Positions 51,267-60,746 of a stretch of DNA of 64,000 nucleotides are shown here, in pieces. The position numbers were made by a program, and so were the translations under genes. The notes under the pieces were generated by a model. That model was given only the letters and a program-made list of their open reading frames with translations, ran no database searches and was not told the origin of the DNA. The first letter of the stretch is position 1, and each line of letters begins with the position of its first letter. Source of the stretch: Roseomonas elaeocarpi (GTDB lineage: Bacteria > Pseudomonadota > Alphaproteobacteria > Acetobacterales > Acetobacteraceae); NCBI RefSeq assembly GCF_042433915.1, contig NZ_JBHLUN010000017.1, forward strand, positions 1 to 64,000. The letters run 5' to 3'.

Positions 51267-52017
51267 GGGCGGCCACGTTGGCGTCGGGGGCGGTGGTCAC
51301 GGGGGCCTGTTCCTCGCGCAGCGGGGCGGTGAAGTTGAAGCGCTCCAGCCGCATCCGCCCCAGCGCCGGGTCGAAGCGGTACTCGGTGACGGAGCAGTTC
51401 GCGACCTGCTCGGCCCGGTCGATGGCGAGCAGCTGTTCCTCATCCAGCTGTTCCAGGAGGTAGCGGAAGCAGAGCACGATCACCTGGTGGCACACGATCA
51501 AGACGCGCTGCCCCCCGTGATGGAGGCTGATCGTGTCGAGGGCGCTGCGCAGGCGCAGGATCACGTCGCACCAGCTCTCGCCCCCAGGCGGCCGGTGGTA
51601 GAACTTGCCGAGCAGGCGGCGGAACTCGGCCTGCTCGGGCTCGAGTTCCCGGATGCCGGCGAAGGTCAGCCGGTCGAGGATGCCGAACTCCTTTTCCCGC
51701 AGCCGCTCGTCCGGGGCGAGGTCGGGGGCCTCCCCCAGCAGGGCGCCGGCGCGGCGCAGCTGTGCCGCGGTCTGCCGCGCGCGGCGGTAGGGCGAGGTCA
51801 GCAGCACCTCCGGCCTTGCCTCGGGTGGTTGCGCCGCGAACCAGTGGCCCAGCGCCTCGGCCTGCTGCTCGCCCCGGGCGCTGAGCGGCACGTCGGCGTC
51901 GCGCTGCGCGAGGTCGATCCGGGCCAGGCCGGCCGCCTGCGCCGCGTCGCGCGCGACGTTGCCGGCACTTTCCCCGTGCCGCACGATCCACAGGCGCTCG
52001 GGCCAGTTCTGCCGCAT
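51262..52017 (-). CDS. Histidine phosphatase family protein
   Basis: The 251-residue protein has the phosphohistidine loop IVRHGESAGN, SPYRRARQTA and the second His in IVCHQVIVLCF, with a PGGESWCDV segment like that of phosphoglycerate-mutase-type phosphatases. The substrate is unknown. It is upstream of nnrD and joined to it through the start-codon repeat. Confidence 0.9.
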   Translation of the reverse strand: MRQNWPERLWIVRHGESAGNVARDAAQAAGLARIDLAQRDADVPLSARGEQQAEALGHWFAAQPPEARPEVLLTSPYRRARQTAAQLRRAGALLGEAPDLAPDERLREKEFGILDRLTFAGIRELEPEQAEFRRLLGKFYHRPPGGESWCDVILRLRSALDTISLHHGGQRVLIVCHQVIVLCFRYLLEQLDEEQLLAIDRAEQVANCSVTEYRFDPALGRMRLERFNFTAPLREEQAPVTTAPDANVAAR

Positions 52018-52029
52018 CGCTCACCGCCG

Positions 52030-52092
52030 TTCCAAGAGGCCGTTCCAAGAGGCCATTCCGGGGGGCCTTCCTGGGGGCCCTTCCTGGGCAGC
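52030..52092. repeat. Degenerate 14-bp tandem repeat after cbtA
   Basis: Units CGTTCCAAGAGGC, CATTCCGGGGGGC, CTTCCTGGGGGCC repeat about four times in the gap between the histidine phosphatase start and the cbtA stop. Confidence 0.8.
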
Positions 52093-52161
52093 AACGCGGC
52101 AAGCGGCGGATTGTTGGCGGCGGGCGGGATCGGGGCGCTTCTCGGGCGCCCGGAACAGCTG

Positions 52162-52887
52162 TCAGGCCAGCGCCGCGCGCGGCCGGAAGCGGGCGTGCAG
52201 CGCGCCGAGCGCGAGGCCCAGCGTGGCCCAGAACAACAGGCTCACCACCATCACCTCGGTGACGAAGCGGTGGATCAGGGCTTCCGGCACGGCGGAGGTT
52301 TCCTCAGGCGCCAGCGGCGCGCCGTAGAGGTGCGGCAGCACCAGCAGGACCACGCCGAGCAGGGCCGGCAGCGGCCTGCGGCCGAGAAGAACCAGGCCTA
52401 GGCCCAGCGTGGTGAGGGCGGCGGTCGCCACCCACCAGAGCTGCCGCGCCGTGAGGTCCGCCACCGGCATCCCGGGGGGTTCCGGCGGCAGGCCGATCGA
52501 GGGCGCCAGGGTGAACACGGCGAAGCCCGCCAAGCCCCAGAGCAGGCCCTGCCGTCCGTCGACCGGCTGGCCGCGGAGGCTGATCGCGGCACCCAGCATC
52601 AGCGCGTAGGCGACGCCGGTGAGCACGTCCGCCAGCAGGGTGTAGAGCGTCCGCTCCAGCCCGTCCCGCGGCTCCCAGGCGGCCGCGTGGTCGTGGCCGG
52701 CCTCGGTTCCGGCGGCGGCGTGGTCATGCGGCGGTGCCGCGGCGGCGGGTTCGGCGGCCTGCTCGTAAACCTCGGCGGCCAGGATGGTGGGAACCGTGCT
52801 CAGCTGGTGCCCGGCCGTCGCGACGAGGCCGGCCATGAGGCCGGCCAGCACCGCGACGAGGAGGATGTGCCGGAGATGGGCGAACAT
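52162..52887 (-). CDS. cbtA: CbtA cobalt transporter subunit
   Basis: The 241-residue membrane protein has the CbtA pattern: an N-terminal helix (HILLVAVLAGLMAGLVAT), a His-rich loop (PPHDHAAAGTEAGHDHAAAW) likely to bind cobalt, then four or five more helices with LYTLLADVLTGVAYALML and PHLYGAPLAPEE. CbtAB are predicted cobalt importers for vitamin B12 synthesis. It lies 8 bp after cbtB behind a cobalamin riboswitch, which strongly supports the role. Confidence 0.92.
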   Translation of the reverse strand: MFAHLRHILLVAVLAGLMAGLVATAGHQLSTVPTILAAEVYEQAAEPAAAAPPHDHAAAGTEAGHDHAAAWEPRDGLERTLYTLLADVLTGVAYALMLGAAISLRGQPVDGRQGLLWGLAGFAVFTLAPSIGLPPEPPGMPVADLTARQLWWVATAALTTLGLGLVLLGRRPLPALLGVVLLVLPHLYGAPLAPEETSAVPEALIHRFVTEVMVVSLLFWATLGLALGALHARFRPRAALA

Positions 52888-52895
52888 CGCGCGTC

Positions 52896-53090
52896 TCAGT
52901 GGCAGGGGAAGCCGTTGGAATGGCGCGTGTCGTGCGCCGCGTTGTGCAGCCGATCGTTGTGGGCGAAGCCGACGCCCCAGAGCAGGAAGGCACCGAAGCA
53001 CAGCATGATGAGGCTGGCGGCGCCGCGCGCGGCGGCGGAGGTCGCGGTGCCGGCACTGGCCGGGGCGGAAAGGGTCTGGGTGGGCGTCAT
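52896..53090 (-). CDS. cbtB: CbtB cobalt transporter subunit
   Basis: This 64-residue protein has one membrane helix and the CbtB C-terminal His motif (HNDRLHNAAHDTRHSNGFPCH: His spaced for metal binding, with a terminal Cys-His). It is the small partner of CbtA. The ATG at 53090 is the last in frame before the helix. A cobalamin riboswitch ends about 48 bp upstream. Confidence 0.93.
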   Translation of the reverse strand: MTPTQTLSAPASAGTATSAAARGAASLIMLCFGAFLLWGVGFAHNDRLHNAAHDTRHSNGFPCH

Positions 53091-53137
53091 GATGGGTCTC
53101 CGCCGGCGCACCCCGCGCCGGCCCGGAAGGTTGGCCA

Positions 53138-53318
53138 TGCCCCGGCAGGTCTCCTGGCTCGCGGGTCATGGCCGATGCTCCTGTCTTCCCGGCACGAACC
53201 CGTGCCAGTGACCTGCCCGGAGGCAGACGGAGCAGCGGCGACCCGCCCACAGTTACGGGGGCAGCCACCGACTTGGCCCCGGGGCGGGGCCGCACGGTGT
53301 TCCCTTTTCACTCGCTCG
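53138..53318 (-). promoter_or_regulatory. Cobalamin (AdoCbl) riboswitch of cbtBA
   Basis: The minus-strand transcript has the consensus blocks in order: AGGGAAC-CCGTGCGG, GGTGGCTGCCCCCGTAACTG, CACTGG, CGGGAAGACAGGAGC, GACCCGCGAGCCAGGAGACC (the B12 box) and CTGCC. Binding of adenosylcobalamin would shut off cobalt import. It is placed directly before cbtB. Confidence 0.95.
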
Positions 53319-53514
53319 CGCGAGACCGGTGCGCGGCCACCCTATCGCGCCGGCGCGGTTTCCAACAAGCGTCCGGGTCCAACAAGCGTCCGGGGCGGAT
53401 TCTGCGGGCAGGGAACAGGCCGCCTTGTTGGCCGGCCCGCTTGCGCGCCGGCACGCCTTGCGGCGGCGGCGCAGGGTTTCCATCCCCCCGGGATGCATGC
53501 GCCGCCGCGGCCGT

Positions 53515-54681
53515 TCAGGCGGCCGCCTTGAAGGCCCGCCCGTCCTGCGGGTGCCACCACTGGCCGGCGATCACCACGCCCGCGGACTCGATGCGCTGGG
53601 TGCCCTGCAGCACCTCGCCCACCACGTCGGTGTAGCTGAACTGCCCGTCACGGATGCGCAGGATCGTGGCGTCGCCCGGGCTGCCGGGCTTCAGCGTGCC
53701 GAGCTCGGGCCGGTTCAGCGCGCGGGCGGCTTCCACGGTGGAGCGGGCGATCACCTCATCCAGCGGCATGCCCAGGCACAGGAACTTCGACAGCGTGGTG
53801 ACCTGGTCGAAGGCCGGGCCGTTGATGCACAGCGCATGGACGTCGGAGGAGATGGTGTCGGGCGGAAAGCCGTTGGCCAGCATGGCGCGCGCCGTCTTGA
53901 AGGAGAACGAGCCCTGGCCGTGGCCGATGTCGAACAGGACGCCGCGCGCCCGGGCCGCCAGCACCGCCTGCTTCACCCGCCCCTGCGCCGTGACGGGGGC
54001 GTTGGGGAAGGGGCGGAAGCAATGGGTCAGGATGTCGCCGGGGCGCAGGCGGTCGATCACCTCCTCGTAGGACGGGGGCGGGTGGTCGATATGGGCCATC
54101 AGCGGCAGGCCTACCTCGTCGGCCACCTGCAGCGCGATGTCGAGCGGCGCGATGCCGGAGGTGCCCGAGGCGTGGCGGCCGACGCGCACCTTGATGCCCA
54201 CCACCACGTCGCGGTTCTCGTCGGCGACCCGCACCGCGTCGACGGGGTTCATCAGCCGCATCTCCTCGCTCTCGCCCACCATGACGCGCTTGTCGAAGCC
54301 GTAGATGCCGGCGTGCGAGACGTGGAGGTAGGCCAGGATGCGCACCGCCGAGCGCTCGATCACGTGCCGGCGGAAGCCGCGGAAATTGCCGGGCCCGGCG
54401 GAGCCGGTGTCGACCGCGGTGGTGACGCCGCTGATGCGCGCGAAGTGCTCCGCATCGATGCCCAGCGAGGTGCCGCCGTCGTAGACGTGGGTGTGCAGGT
54501 CGATCAGCCCCGGCGTGACCACGTGGCCGGCGACGTCGCGGACATCGGTATGCGCCTCGGCCGCCAGCGCTGGGGCGACGCGCGCGACCTGCCCGTCCCG
54601 GAAGCCGACATCCATGATGCCGTCGATTCGCTGCGACGGGTCGATGACGCGGCCGCCGCGCAGGATGAGGTCGAAGGACAT
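53515..54681 (-). CDS. Amidohydrolase/deacetylase family metallohydrolase
   Basis: The 388-residue protein has the amidohydrolase metal site GLIDLHTHVYDGG, a middle GIKVRVGRHASGTSG lysine segment, AHIDHPPPSYEEVIDRL, THCFRPFPNAPV and a late SSDVHALCINGP aspartate. It is closest to the dihydroorotase-like EF_0837/AHA_3915 group, whose substrates are not well defined. It is divergent from a secreted hydrolase gene across 236 bp. Confidence 0.87.
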   Translation of the reverse strand: MSFDLILRGGRVIDPSQRIDGIMDVGFRDGQVARVAPALAAEAHTDVRDVAGHVVTPGLIDLHTHVYDGGTSLGIDAEHFARISGVTTAVDTGSAGPGNFRGFRRHVIERSAVRILAYLHVSHAGIYGFDKRVMVGESEEMRLMNPVDAVRVADENRDVVVGIKVRVGRHASGTSGIAPLDIALQVADEVGLPLMAHIDHPPPSYEEVIDRLRPGDILTHCFRPFPNAPVTAQGRVKQAVLAARARGVLFDIGHGQGSFSFKTARAMLANGFPPDTISSDVHALCINGPAFDQVTTLSKFLCLGMPLDEVIARSTVEAARALNRPELGTLKPGSPGDATILRIRDGQFSYTDVVGEVLQGTQRIESAGVVIAGQWWHPQDGRAFKAAA

Positions 54682-54917
54682 GGGCGAGGAACTCCCGGAA
54701 GCAGCGGCCGCGGGGAAACGGCGGCCGTCAGGCGGGCCTGGAGCCTAGAGCCCTTCGCCCGGGCTGCAAGATCGGGACGACGGGCGCCCGCGGGGGCGTC
54801 GCACGGCAACTCCTGTCGGGGGCTTCGCCCCTGCGGGTGGGGGGGTGCCGAAACCGCTTGGCAGGGCGCTGCCGGCGGTTCAGCATTGCCGCAACGAAAC
54901 GTCCAGAGCACCACCCG

Positions 54918-55913
54918 ATGACACAGCAGAGCCTGCTCGCGCGTCGCGGCCTGATCCAGGGCGCGGCCCTGGCGGCGGCCGCCACCACGGCCATCCCGCG
55001 CGCCATGGCCGCCGAACCCCCGCGCATCCTGGCCGAGGAGCGCTGGGCCCAGAAGGGCGAGGTCCGGCTCTACCTGTATCGCAAGCGCCTGGAAGGCGAG
55101 GAGCGCCGGCCGGTGCTGTTCCTGGTGCACGGCTCGTCCTTTTCGGGGCGGGGCGGCTTCGACCTGCAGGTGCCGGGCCACCCCGGCTATTCCTTCATGG
55201 ACGAGTTCGCGGCGCTGGGCTTCGACGTCTGGACCGTGGACCACGAGAACTACGGCCGCTCCTCGCGCACCGGCAGCAACTCCGATGTCCGCTCCGGCGC
55301 GGCGGACCTCGCCGCGGTGTTCCCGGTGGTGGAGCAGGTGACCGGGACGCGGGCGCTGATGGTTTATGCCCAGTCCTCCGGCGCGCTGCGGGCGGGCGTC
55401 TACGCCATGGAAGCGCCGGACCGCTTCGACCGGCTGGTGCTCGACGCCTTCACCTATACCGGCGAGGGCGCGCCGGAGATCATGCGCCGGCGCGAGCAGG
55501 CGGCGACCTACCGCGCGCAGCCCTACCGGCCGATGAACCGCGACAGCTTCACCGGCATCTTCAGCCGCGACGATCCCTCGACCTTCGAGCCCGCCATGGC
55601 CCAGGCGCTGGCGGATTACGAGCTGGCGCTGGGCGACCGGGCGCCCAGCGGGACCTACCTCGACATGGCGGTGAACATGCCGCTGGTGGACCCGGCGCGG
55701 ATCACCTGCCCGGTGCTGATGACGCGGGCGGCGACCGACGGCAACGCCACGGATGCGGAGCTGTTCGAGTTCTTCTCGAAGCTGCCGAACAAGGACCGGC
55801 AGTTCGCCATGATGCAGGGCGTGGCGCACATCGCCGTGCTCGGCATCAACCGGCACCGCATCTGGCACGTGATGCACGAGTTCTTCACCTACCCCGCGCT
55901 GCGCGTCGCGTAG
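54918..55913 (+). CDS. Exported alpha/beta hydrolase with TAT-like signal
   Basis: The ATG at 54918 gives 331 residues with a twin-arginine signal (ARRGLIQGAALAAAATTAIP). The mature fold shows the HGSSFSGRGGFDLQVPGHPGYS oxyanion region in two parts, nucleophile YAQSSGAL, and a late His in GVAHIAVLG. It should be an esterase or lipase-like enzyme in the periplasm. An upstream frame to 54837 lacks the signal and was not used. It faces away from the amidohydrolase. Confidence 0.83.
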   Translation: MTQQSLLARRGLIQGAALAAAATTAIPRAMAAEPPRILAEERWAQKGEVRLYLYRKRLEGEERRPVLFLVHGSSFSGRGGFDLQVPGHPGYSFMDEFAALGFDVWTVDHENYGRSSRTGSNSDVRSGAADLAAVFPVVEQVTGTRALMVYAQSSGALRAGVYAMEAPDRFDRLVLDAFTYTGEGAPEIMRRREQAATYRAQPYRPMNRDSFTGIFSRDDPSTFEPAMAQALADYELALGDRAPSGTYLDMAVNMPLVDPARITCPVLMTRAATDGNATDAELFEFFSKLPNKDRQFAMMQGVAHIAVLGINRHRIWHVMHEFFTYPALRVA

Positions 55914-55994
55914 CGGGCCGCCGCGCGACGGGGCTGGCCCGGCGGAGGCAGGTTCCCCGGCCCAGGTCGCCGCCCGCGCCGACCCGCCCCGGGC

Positions 55995-56125
55995 CGCTCT
56001 GCTCAGGCCGCCATGCCCAAGGCGTGCCGTTCAGGCCGCCCCGCCCGGGTCGCTCCGCCCAAGCCACCCCGTTCAGGCTGGCCCATCCAGGCCACCCCAC
56101 CCAGGCCACCCCACCCAGGTCGTGC
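55995..56125. repeat. Degenerate 13-14-bp tandem repeats between the hydrolase and pgi
   Basis: About ten imperfect units (GTTCAGGCCGCCCC, ATCCAGGCCACCCC, ACCCAGGCCACCCC) fill the gap between the converging hydrolase and pgi genes. No T-tract terminator is seen, so the repeats themselves may separate the two transcripts. Confidence 0.8.
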
Positions 56126-56128
56126 CGT

Positions 56129-57730
56129 TCAGGGCTGCGGCCAGAGGCTCCGAAGCTCGGCGATCAGCGCCGTCGTGGAGGGGTCGTGTTCCTGCGCCGC
56201 GCCGCCCGAGAGTTCCGGCAGGATCGCGGTGGCCAGCTGCTTGCCCAGCTCCACGCCCCACTGGTCGAAGGCGTTCACGTCCCAGATGGCGCCGAGGCAG
56301 AAGACCTTGTGCTCGTACAGGGCGACCAGCTGCCCCAGCGTGAAGGGCGAAAGCTCGGGGATCAGGATCGTGGTGCTCGGCCGGTCGCCGGGGAAGAGGC
56401 GATGGGGCAGGAGGTGCTCGATCGCCGCCTCCGACTTGCCGGCGGCCTGCATCTCGGCGCGCACCTCGGCGGCGTCGCGGCCGCGCAGCAGCGCCTCGGC
56501 CTGGGCCAGGCCGTTGGCCAGCAGCAGGCGGTGGCTGTCGGGGAAGCCGTGGTCGGGGCGGGCCACCAGCACGAAGTCCACCGGCACCGGCGTGGTGCCC
56601 TGGTGCAGCAGCTGCATGAAGGAGTGCTGGGCATTGGTGCCGGGCTCCCCGAACACCACCGGGCCGGTGCCGTGCTCGGCGGGCAGGCCCTCGACCGTCA
56701 CGCGCTTGCCCAGCGACTCCATCTCGAGCTGCTGCAGGTGCGCCGGGAAGCGGGACAGGCGCTCGTCATAGGGCAGCACGGCGCGCGAGCGCAGGCCGAG
56801 GCCGTCGACGTGCCAGACCTCGGCCAGCGCCATCAGCAGCGGCAGGTTCTCGCGGTCGGGGGCGGCGAGGAAATGCTCGTCCATGGCGCGGGCGCCGGCC
56901 AGCAGCTGCTCGAACACCGGCCAGCCGCAGCTCAGCGCCACCGACAGCCCCACCGCGGACCACAGGCTGAAGCGGCCGCCCACCCAGTCCTTGAAGCCGA
57001 AGACCTGGTCCGCCGGCACGCCGAAGGCTGCCGTTGCCTTCTCGTTGGTGGACAGCGCCACGAGCTGCCGGTCCCCGGCCTCGCCCAGCGCGTCGCGCAG
57101 CCAGTGGCGCACGAGGTGGGCGTTGCTCATGGTTTCGGCGGTGGTGAAGGTCTTGGAAGCCACCAGCACCAGCGTGCGCGCGGGGTCGAGGGTGTGGCGC
57201 ATCGCTTCCCAGGCATGGCCGTCGGCGTTGCTGAGCCAGTGGGCGCGCATCGGGCTGTCGTGCCGGTGCAGCGCGCGGGCCACCATCTGCGGGCCGAGGT
57301 CGGAGCCGCCGATGCCGATGTTCACCACGTCGGTGAAGCGCGCTTCCGCATGCACGCGTTCCGTGAAGCGCCGCATCGCGGCCAGCGTGTCGTGCACCGC
57401 GCCCGAGGCATCCTCGGCGCCGTCGCGGTAGCGGCCGGGCGCGCCGCGCAGCGCCATGTGCAGCACGGCGCGGTCCTCGGTGCTGTTGATGTGCGCGCCC
57501 GAGGCCATGGCGGCGCGCCGGCCGCCGAGGTCGCGCGCGGCGGCCAGCGCCAGCAGCGCGTCCAGCACCTCGTCGCTGAGTGACGTCTTGCTGAGGTCGA
57601 GCCGCAGCCCGTCGGCACGGAAGGTGAATCGCTCGGCGCGACGCGGGTCTGCGGCGAAGAGCGGGCGGATCGCCGCGGCCTCAGGGGCGCGGGCGAGCGT
57701 GGCGATGAGGCCCCAGGCATCCTGCGACAT
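56129..57730 (-). CDS. pgi: Glucose-6-phosphate isomerase
   Basis: The 533-residue protein interconverts glucose-6-phosphate and fructose-6-phosphate. Family signatures are VNIGIGGSDLGPQM, LVASKTFTTAETMSNA, GGRFSLWSAVGL, FGEPGTNAQHSFMQLLHQG with the catalytic Glu and His, and FDQWGVELGKQLA with the late Lys. Length and motifs are normal. Confidence 0.97.
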   Translation of the reverse strand: MSQDAWGLIATLARAPEAAAIRPLFAADPRRAERFTFRADGLRLDLSKTSLSDEVLDALLALAAARDLGGRRAAMASGAHINSTEDRAVLHMALRGAPGRYRDGAEDASGAVHDTLAAMRRFTERVHAEARFTDVVNIGIGGSDLGPQMVARALHRHDSPMRAHWLSNADGHAWEAMRHTLDPARTLVLVASKTFTTAETMSNAHLVRHWLRDALGEAGDRQLVALSTNEKATAAFGVPADQVFGFKDWVGGRFSLWSAVGLSVALSCGWPVFEQLLAGARAMDEHFLAAPDRENLPLLMALAEVWHVDGLGLRSRAVLPYDERLSRFPAHLQQLEMESLGKRVTVEGLPAEHGTGPVVFGEPGTNAQHSFMQLLHQGTTPVPVDFVLVARPDHGFPDSHRLLLANGLAQAEALLRGRDAAEVRAEMQAAGKSEAAIEHLLPHRLFPGDRPSTTILIPELSPFTLGQLVALYEHKVFCLGAIWDVNAFDQWGVELGKQLATAILPELSGGAAQEHDPSTTALIAELRSLWPQP

Positions 57731-58050
57731 GCGAACCGTCTCTCCCGTGGCATCTTGCAGTCATGGGGGAGCGCGTCTCCCCCTCCTGCCACCTGAGCGC
57801 ACGGTCGCGCCCGGCGTTGCACCGGGGATGCGGCGCGGGGCGCGCGACGTCAACAGTTCCGCCTGGGGTTTCCCCTGGGGGGGGTCCCCTGAAGGTTTCC
57901 CTGGGGGTTTCCCTTGGGGGGCCTCCCGTGGCGCGGCGTCGCGGCACGCCGCCGCGCGAGGAGGGGGGGGGCGACGCGGCGCCGGGGGCGGCGGCCGGTC
58001 GGGTCGGGGGCACGCGGCCGGCGGGGTTTGCGGCCGGCGCGCCCGGCCGG
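57731..58050. other. Repeat-rich intergenic region between the M16 genes and pgi
   Basis: In 320 bp there is no gene. At 57862-57930 the units GGTTTCCCCTGGGG / GGTTTCCCTGGGG repeat about five times, and a run of eight or nine G's follows near 57962. The rest is extremely GC-rich with no promoter that I can support for pgi. Confidence 0.65.
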
Positions 58051-59373
58051 TCAGAGGCCCTGCGGCTTGCCCGCCACCACGGCGCCCAGGGCTTCGGGCT
58101 GCAGCAGGCGCTTCGACACCTCGGTCACCTTATCCTGCGTCAGCGCCGCGAGTCGCGCCGGGCGGCCGGCCAGCCAGTCCGGCGCGCGGTTGTTGCGGCG
58201 CTGGCTGAGCAGGATCGAGGCGGTGCGGCGGCTGTCGGTGAACTGCAGCGGCAGGCTGCCGGTGAGAAAGGCCACCGCGTCGCGCACCTCTTCCTCGCTC
58301 GGCCCTTCCGCCGCCATCCGCGCCCATTCGGCCCGCAGCACGGTCAGGGTTTCGGCGACGCGCGCGTTCTCGGTGGCGACCGAGCCCAGGATCAGCCCCT
58401 GCCGCGCCACGGTGTCGAGCCCGGCGCCGATGCCGTAGCTCAGGCCCCGCTTGACGCGGACCTCGGTCATCAGGCGCGACGAGAAGCCGCCGCCGGCCAG
58501 CACGCGCAGCACCACCTGCGCCGCTTCCCAGTCAGGGTCGCTCACCGCGAGGCCGGGCTGGCCGAAGATCACCGCGCATTGCGGCGCATCCACGGTCACC
58601 ACCTGGGCGCCGCCGGTGGCCAGCGGCGGCAGGGCGAAGCGCGGCAGCGGCGGGGCCACGGGGGCGTCGCTGTCGGGCAGGGCGCCGAAAAGGTCGTCGA
58701 GGGCGCGGCCGAACTCCGCCTCGGTGATGGCGCCCGAGGCGGTGACCTGCAGGCCGGCGCGGCGCAGGTGGCGCGCGGCCGCGGCGCGGATCGCGTCGGC
58801 CGGCAGGGCGGCCAGGCTCTCGGCGGTGCCGCCGGGCGGGCGGGCATAGGGGCTGGCGGGGAAGCTGTTGGCCCAGAAGGCGCGGTTGGCCTGCCCGCGC
58901 GGGCCTTCCAGCGCCTGCCGCGCGCCGGCGATGGAGCGGGCGCGCACGCGCTCCACGGCCTCGGCGTCGAAGCGCGGCGCCGTCAGCGCGAGGCGGGCGA
59001 GGCGCACGGCCTCGGGCAGGGCGTCGCCCTCGGCGGTGCCGGGCGGGCTGCGCAACGCGCGGAAGCCGCCCTCGAAGCCGTCGCGGTCGCCATGGAAGGA
59101 CAGGCCGATGCCGGCGTCGCGCAGCGCGTCTTGGAAGTCGGCTGCGTTGAGGTCGCCCGCGCCTTCGGTCAGCAGCGCGGCGGCCACCGCGGCGGCGCCC
59201 TCCTGCCCCTCGGGGTCGAGCGAGGCGCCGCCGTCCCAGCCCCAGGCCAGCGACACCACGGGCACCGAATGATCCTCGGCCAGCCAGGCGGAGATGCCGC
59301 CGGGCGAGCGGATCTCGCGGATCGGCAGGGTGAAGCCCGCGGGGGCGGGAGCTTGCGTCAACGTATCGCTCAC
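58051..59373 (-). CDS. M16 family metallopeptidase homologue lacking the zinc site
   Basis: The 440-residue protein has the M16 fold (KRGLSYGIGAGLDTVARQGL and GGFSSRLMTEVRVKRG) but no HXXEH motif in its N-terminal domain, so it should be the non-catalytic partner of the upstream protease. M16 pairs act as alpha/beta heterodimers. It overlaps the active partner by four bases. Confidence 0.9.
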   Translation of the reverse strand: MSDTLTQAPAPAGFTLPIREIRSPGGISAWLAEDHSVPVVSLAWGWDGGASLDPEGQEGAAAVAAALLTEGAGDLNAADFQDALRDAGIGLSFHGDRDGFEGGFRALRSPPGTAEGDALPEAVRLARLALTAPRFDAEAVERVRARSIAGARQALEGPRGQANRAFWANSFPASPYARPPGGTAESLAALPADAIRAAAARHLRRAGLQVTASGAITEAEFGRALDDLFGALPDSDAPVAPPLPRFALPPLATGGAQVVTVDAPQCAVIFGQPGLAVSDPDWEAAQVVLRVLAGGGFSSRLMTEVRVKRGLSYGIGAGLDTVARQGLILGSVATENARVAETLTVLRAEWARMAAEGPSEEEVRDAVAFLTGSLPLQFTDSRRTASILLSQRRNNRAPDWLAGRPARLAALTQDKVTEVSKRLLQPEALGAVVAGKPQGL

Positions 59374-60746
59374 GACGCGCTCACTCCTTCGGGCAGCAGC
59401 CAGCCGGTGATGGACGGGTTGCGCAGCACGGCGCGGGCGGCGGCGTTCACCTGATCCGCCGTGACGGCGCGGATGCGGGCGGGCCAGAACTCCACCACCT
59501 CCGGCCCGAGGCCGATCGACAGGACGTGGCCGAACATGCGGGGTGCGGCGCCCAAGCCGTCCAGCGCCAGCAGCGCGCCGGCGGTGACCTGGCGGATGGA
59601 GCGCGCGACCTCCAGCTCGGTGGCGCCGTTTTCCAGCAGCTTGGCGACCTCCGCCTCCAGCGCCGCTTCCAGCTTCGCCGGCGCCACGTCGCGGCGCGGA
59701 ATGGCGTAGAGCACGAGGTTGCCGGCGCCGAGGTCGTCGCTGTCGTAGTAGCAGCCGGCCGACACGGCGAGGCCGCCTTCCACCAGCGCCTTATGGAGGC
59801 GCGAGCCAGGGCCGCCGCCGAAGAGGTGCGAGAAGACCTCCAGCGGCTCGGCCTGGGCCGTGTCGCCGGCCGTCAGCGTCGGCGCGATCCAGGAGCGCAT
59901 GATCTGCGCTTCCTGCACCTGCGCGTCGTTGCGCACGAGGCGGTGTTCCAGCGGTGCCGCGGGGGGTGCGGCGCGGTCGCGGTGGTTGGCCTCGCGGGCG
60001 GGAACGCCGCCGTACTCGTCCTCGACCACGCGGCGCAGCTCGTCCTCGTGCACGGCGCCCGCCACCACCAGCACGGCGTTGCCCGGCGCGTACCAGCGGC
60101 TGTGGAAGTTCAGCAGGTCGTCGCGGGAGATGGCGCGGATGTCCTCCTCCCAGCCGATGATCGGGCGGCCGTGCCAGTGCTGCCGGCCCCACATCGCGGC
60201 GCCGTAGGCTTCCTGGAAGCGGGCGCGCGGGTTGGCGTCGGTGCGCTGGCGGCGCTCCTCCAGGATGACGTTGCGCTCCGGCTCAACCTCATCCGGAGGG
60301 AGCGCCACGGCGCGCAGGCGGTCGGCCTCCATGTGCGCCATCAGCTTCAGGCGCGAAGCCTCCACCGTCTGGTGGTAGGCGGTCACATCACGAGAGGTAT
60401 AGGCGTTATCCTGCCCGCCCTCGCGCGCCACGCGCTGGTTGAACTCGCCCGAGGCCACGGACGGACTGCCCTTGAACATCATGTGCTCGAGGAAGTGCGC
60501 CGTGCCGGAACGCCCGGCCGGGTCGTCGCCCGCGCCCACGCCGTAATACAGGTAGTGCGCCACGACCGGGGCACGCCAGCTCTCGACATGCGCCACGCGC
60601 AGGCCGTTGGGCAGCCGCCAGAGGCCCGCGTTGAACAGGCGCTTCTCGGTGGCGGGAAGCCCGGCCGAAGGCTGCGCGCGCAGCGCCGGCGGGACGAGGG
60701 GGAGGCTGGCCGCGGTGGCGAGCGCGGCGCGTCGGGTCAGGGACAT
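59370..60746 (-). CDS. M16 family zinc protease, catalytic subunit
   Basis: The 458-residue protein has a signal peptide (SLTRRAALATAASLPLVPPA) and the inverted zinc motif HFLEH with the distal Glu in EPERNVILEERRQR, so it should be active in the periplasm. It resembles PqqL/zinc-protease pairs of alphaproteobacteria; the physiological target is unknown. The ATG at 60746 is preferred over a TTG at 60758. Confidence 0.9.
   Translation of the reverse strand: MSLTRRAALATAASLPLVPPALRAQPSAGLPATEKRLFNAGLWRLPNGLRVAHVESWRAPVVAHYLYYGVGAGDDPAGRSGTAHFLEHMMFKGSPSVASGEFNQRVAREGGQDNAYTSRDVTAYHQTVEASRLKLMAHMEADRLRAVALPPDEVEPERNVILEERRQRTDANPRARFQEAYGAAMWGRQHWHGRPIIGWEEDIRAISRDDLLNFHSRWYAPGNAVLVVAGAVHEDELRRVVEDEYGGVPAREANHRDRAAPPAAPLEHRLVRNDAQVQEAQIMRSWIAPTLTAGDTAQAEPLEVFSHLFGGGPGSRLHKALVEGGLAVSAGCYYDSDDLGAGNLVLYAIPRRDVAPAKLEAALEAEVAKLLENGATELEVARSIRQVTAGALLALDGLGAAPRMFGHVLSIGLGPEVVEFWPARIRAVTADQVNAAARAVLRNPSITGWLLPEGVSAS

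Noticed and set aside
54845..57583. 912-residue plus-strand frame across the hydrolase gap and antisense to pgi
   Set aside because: It spans two real genes in other frames and shows no domain; the length comes from the scarcity of stop codons in very GC-rich DNA.
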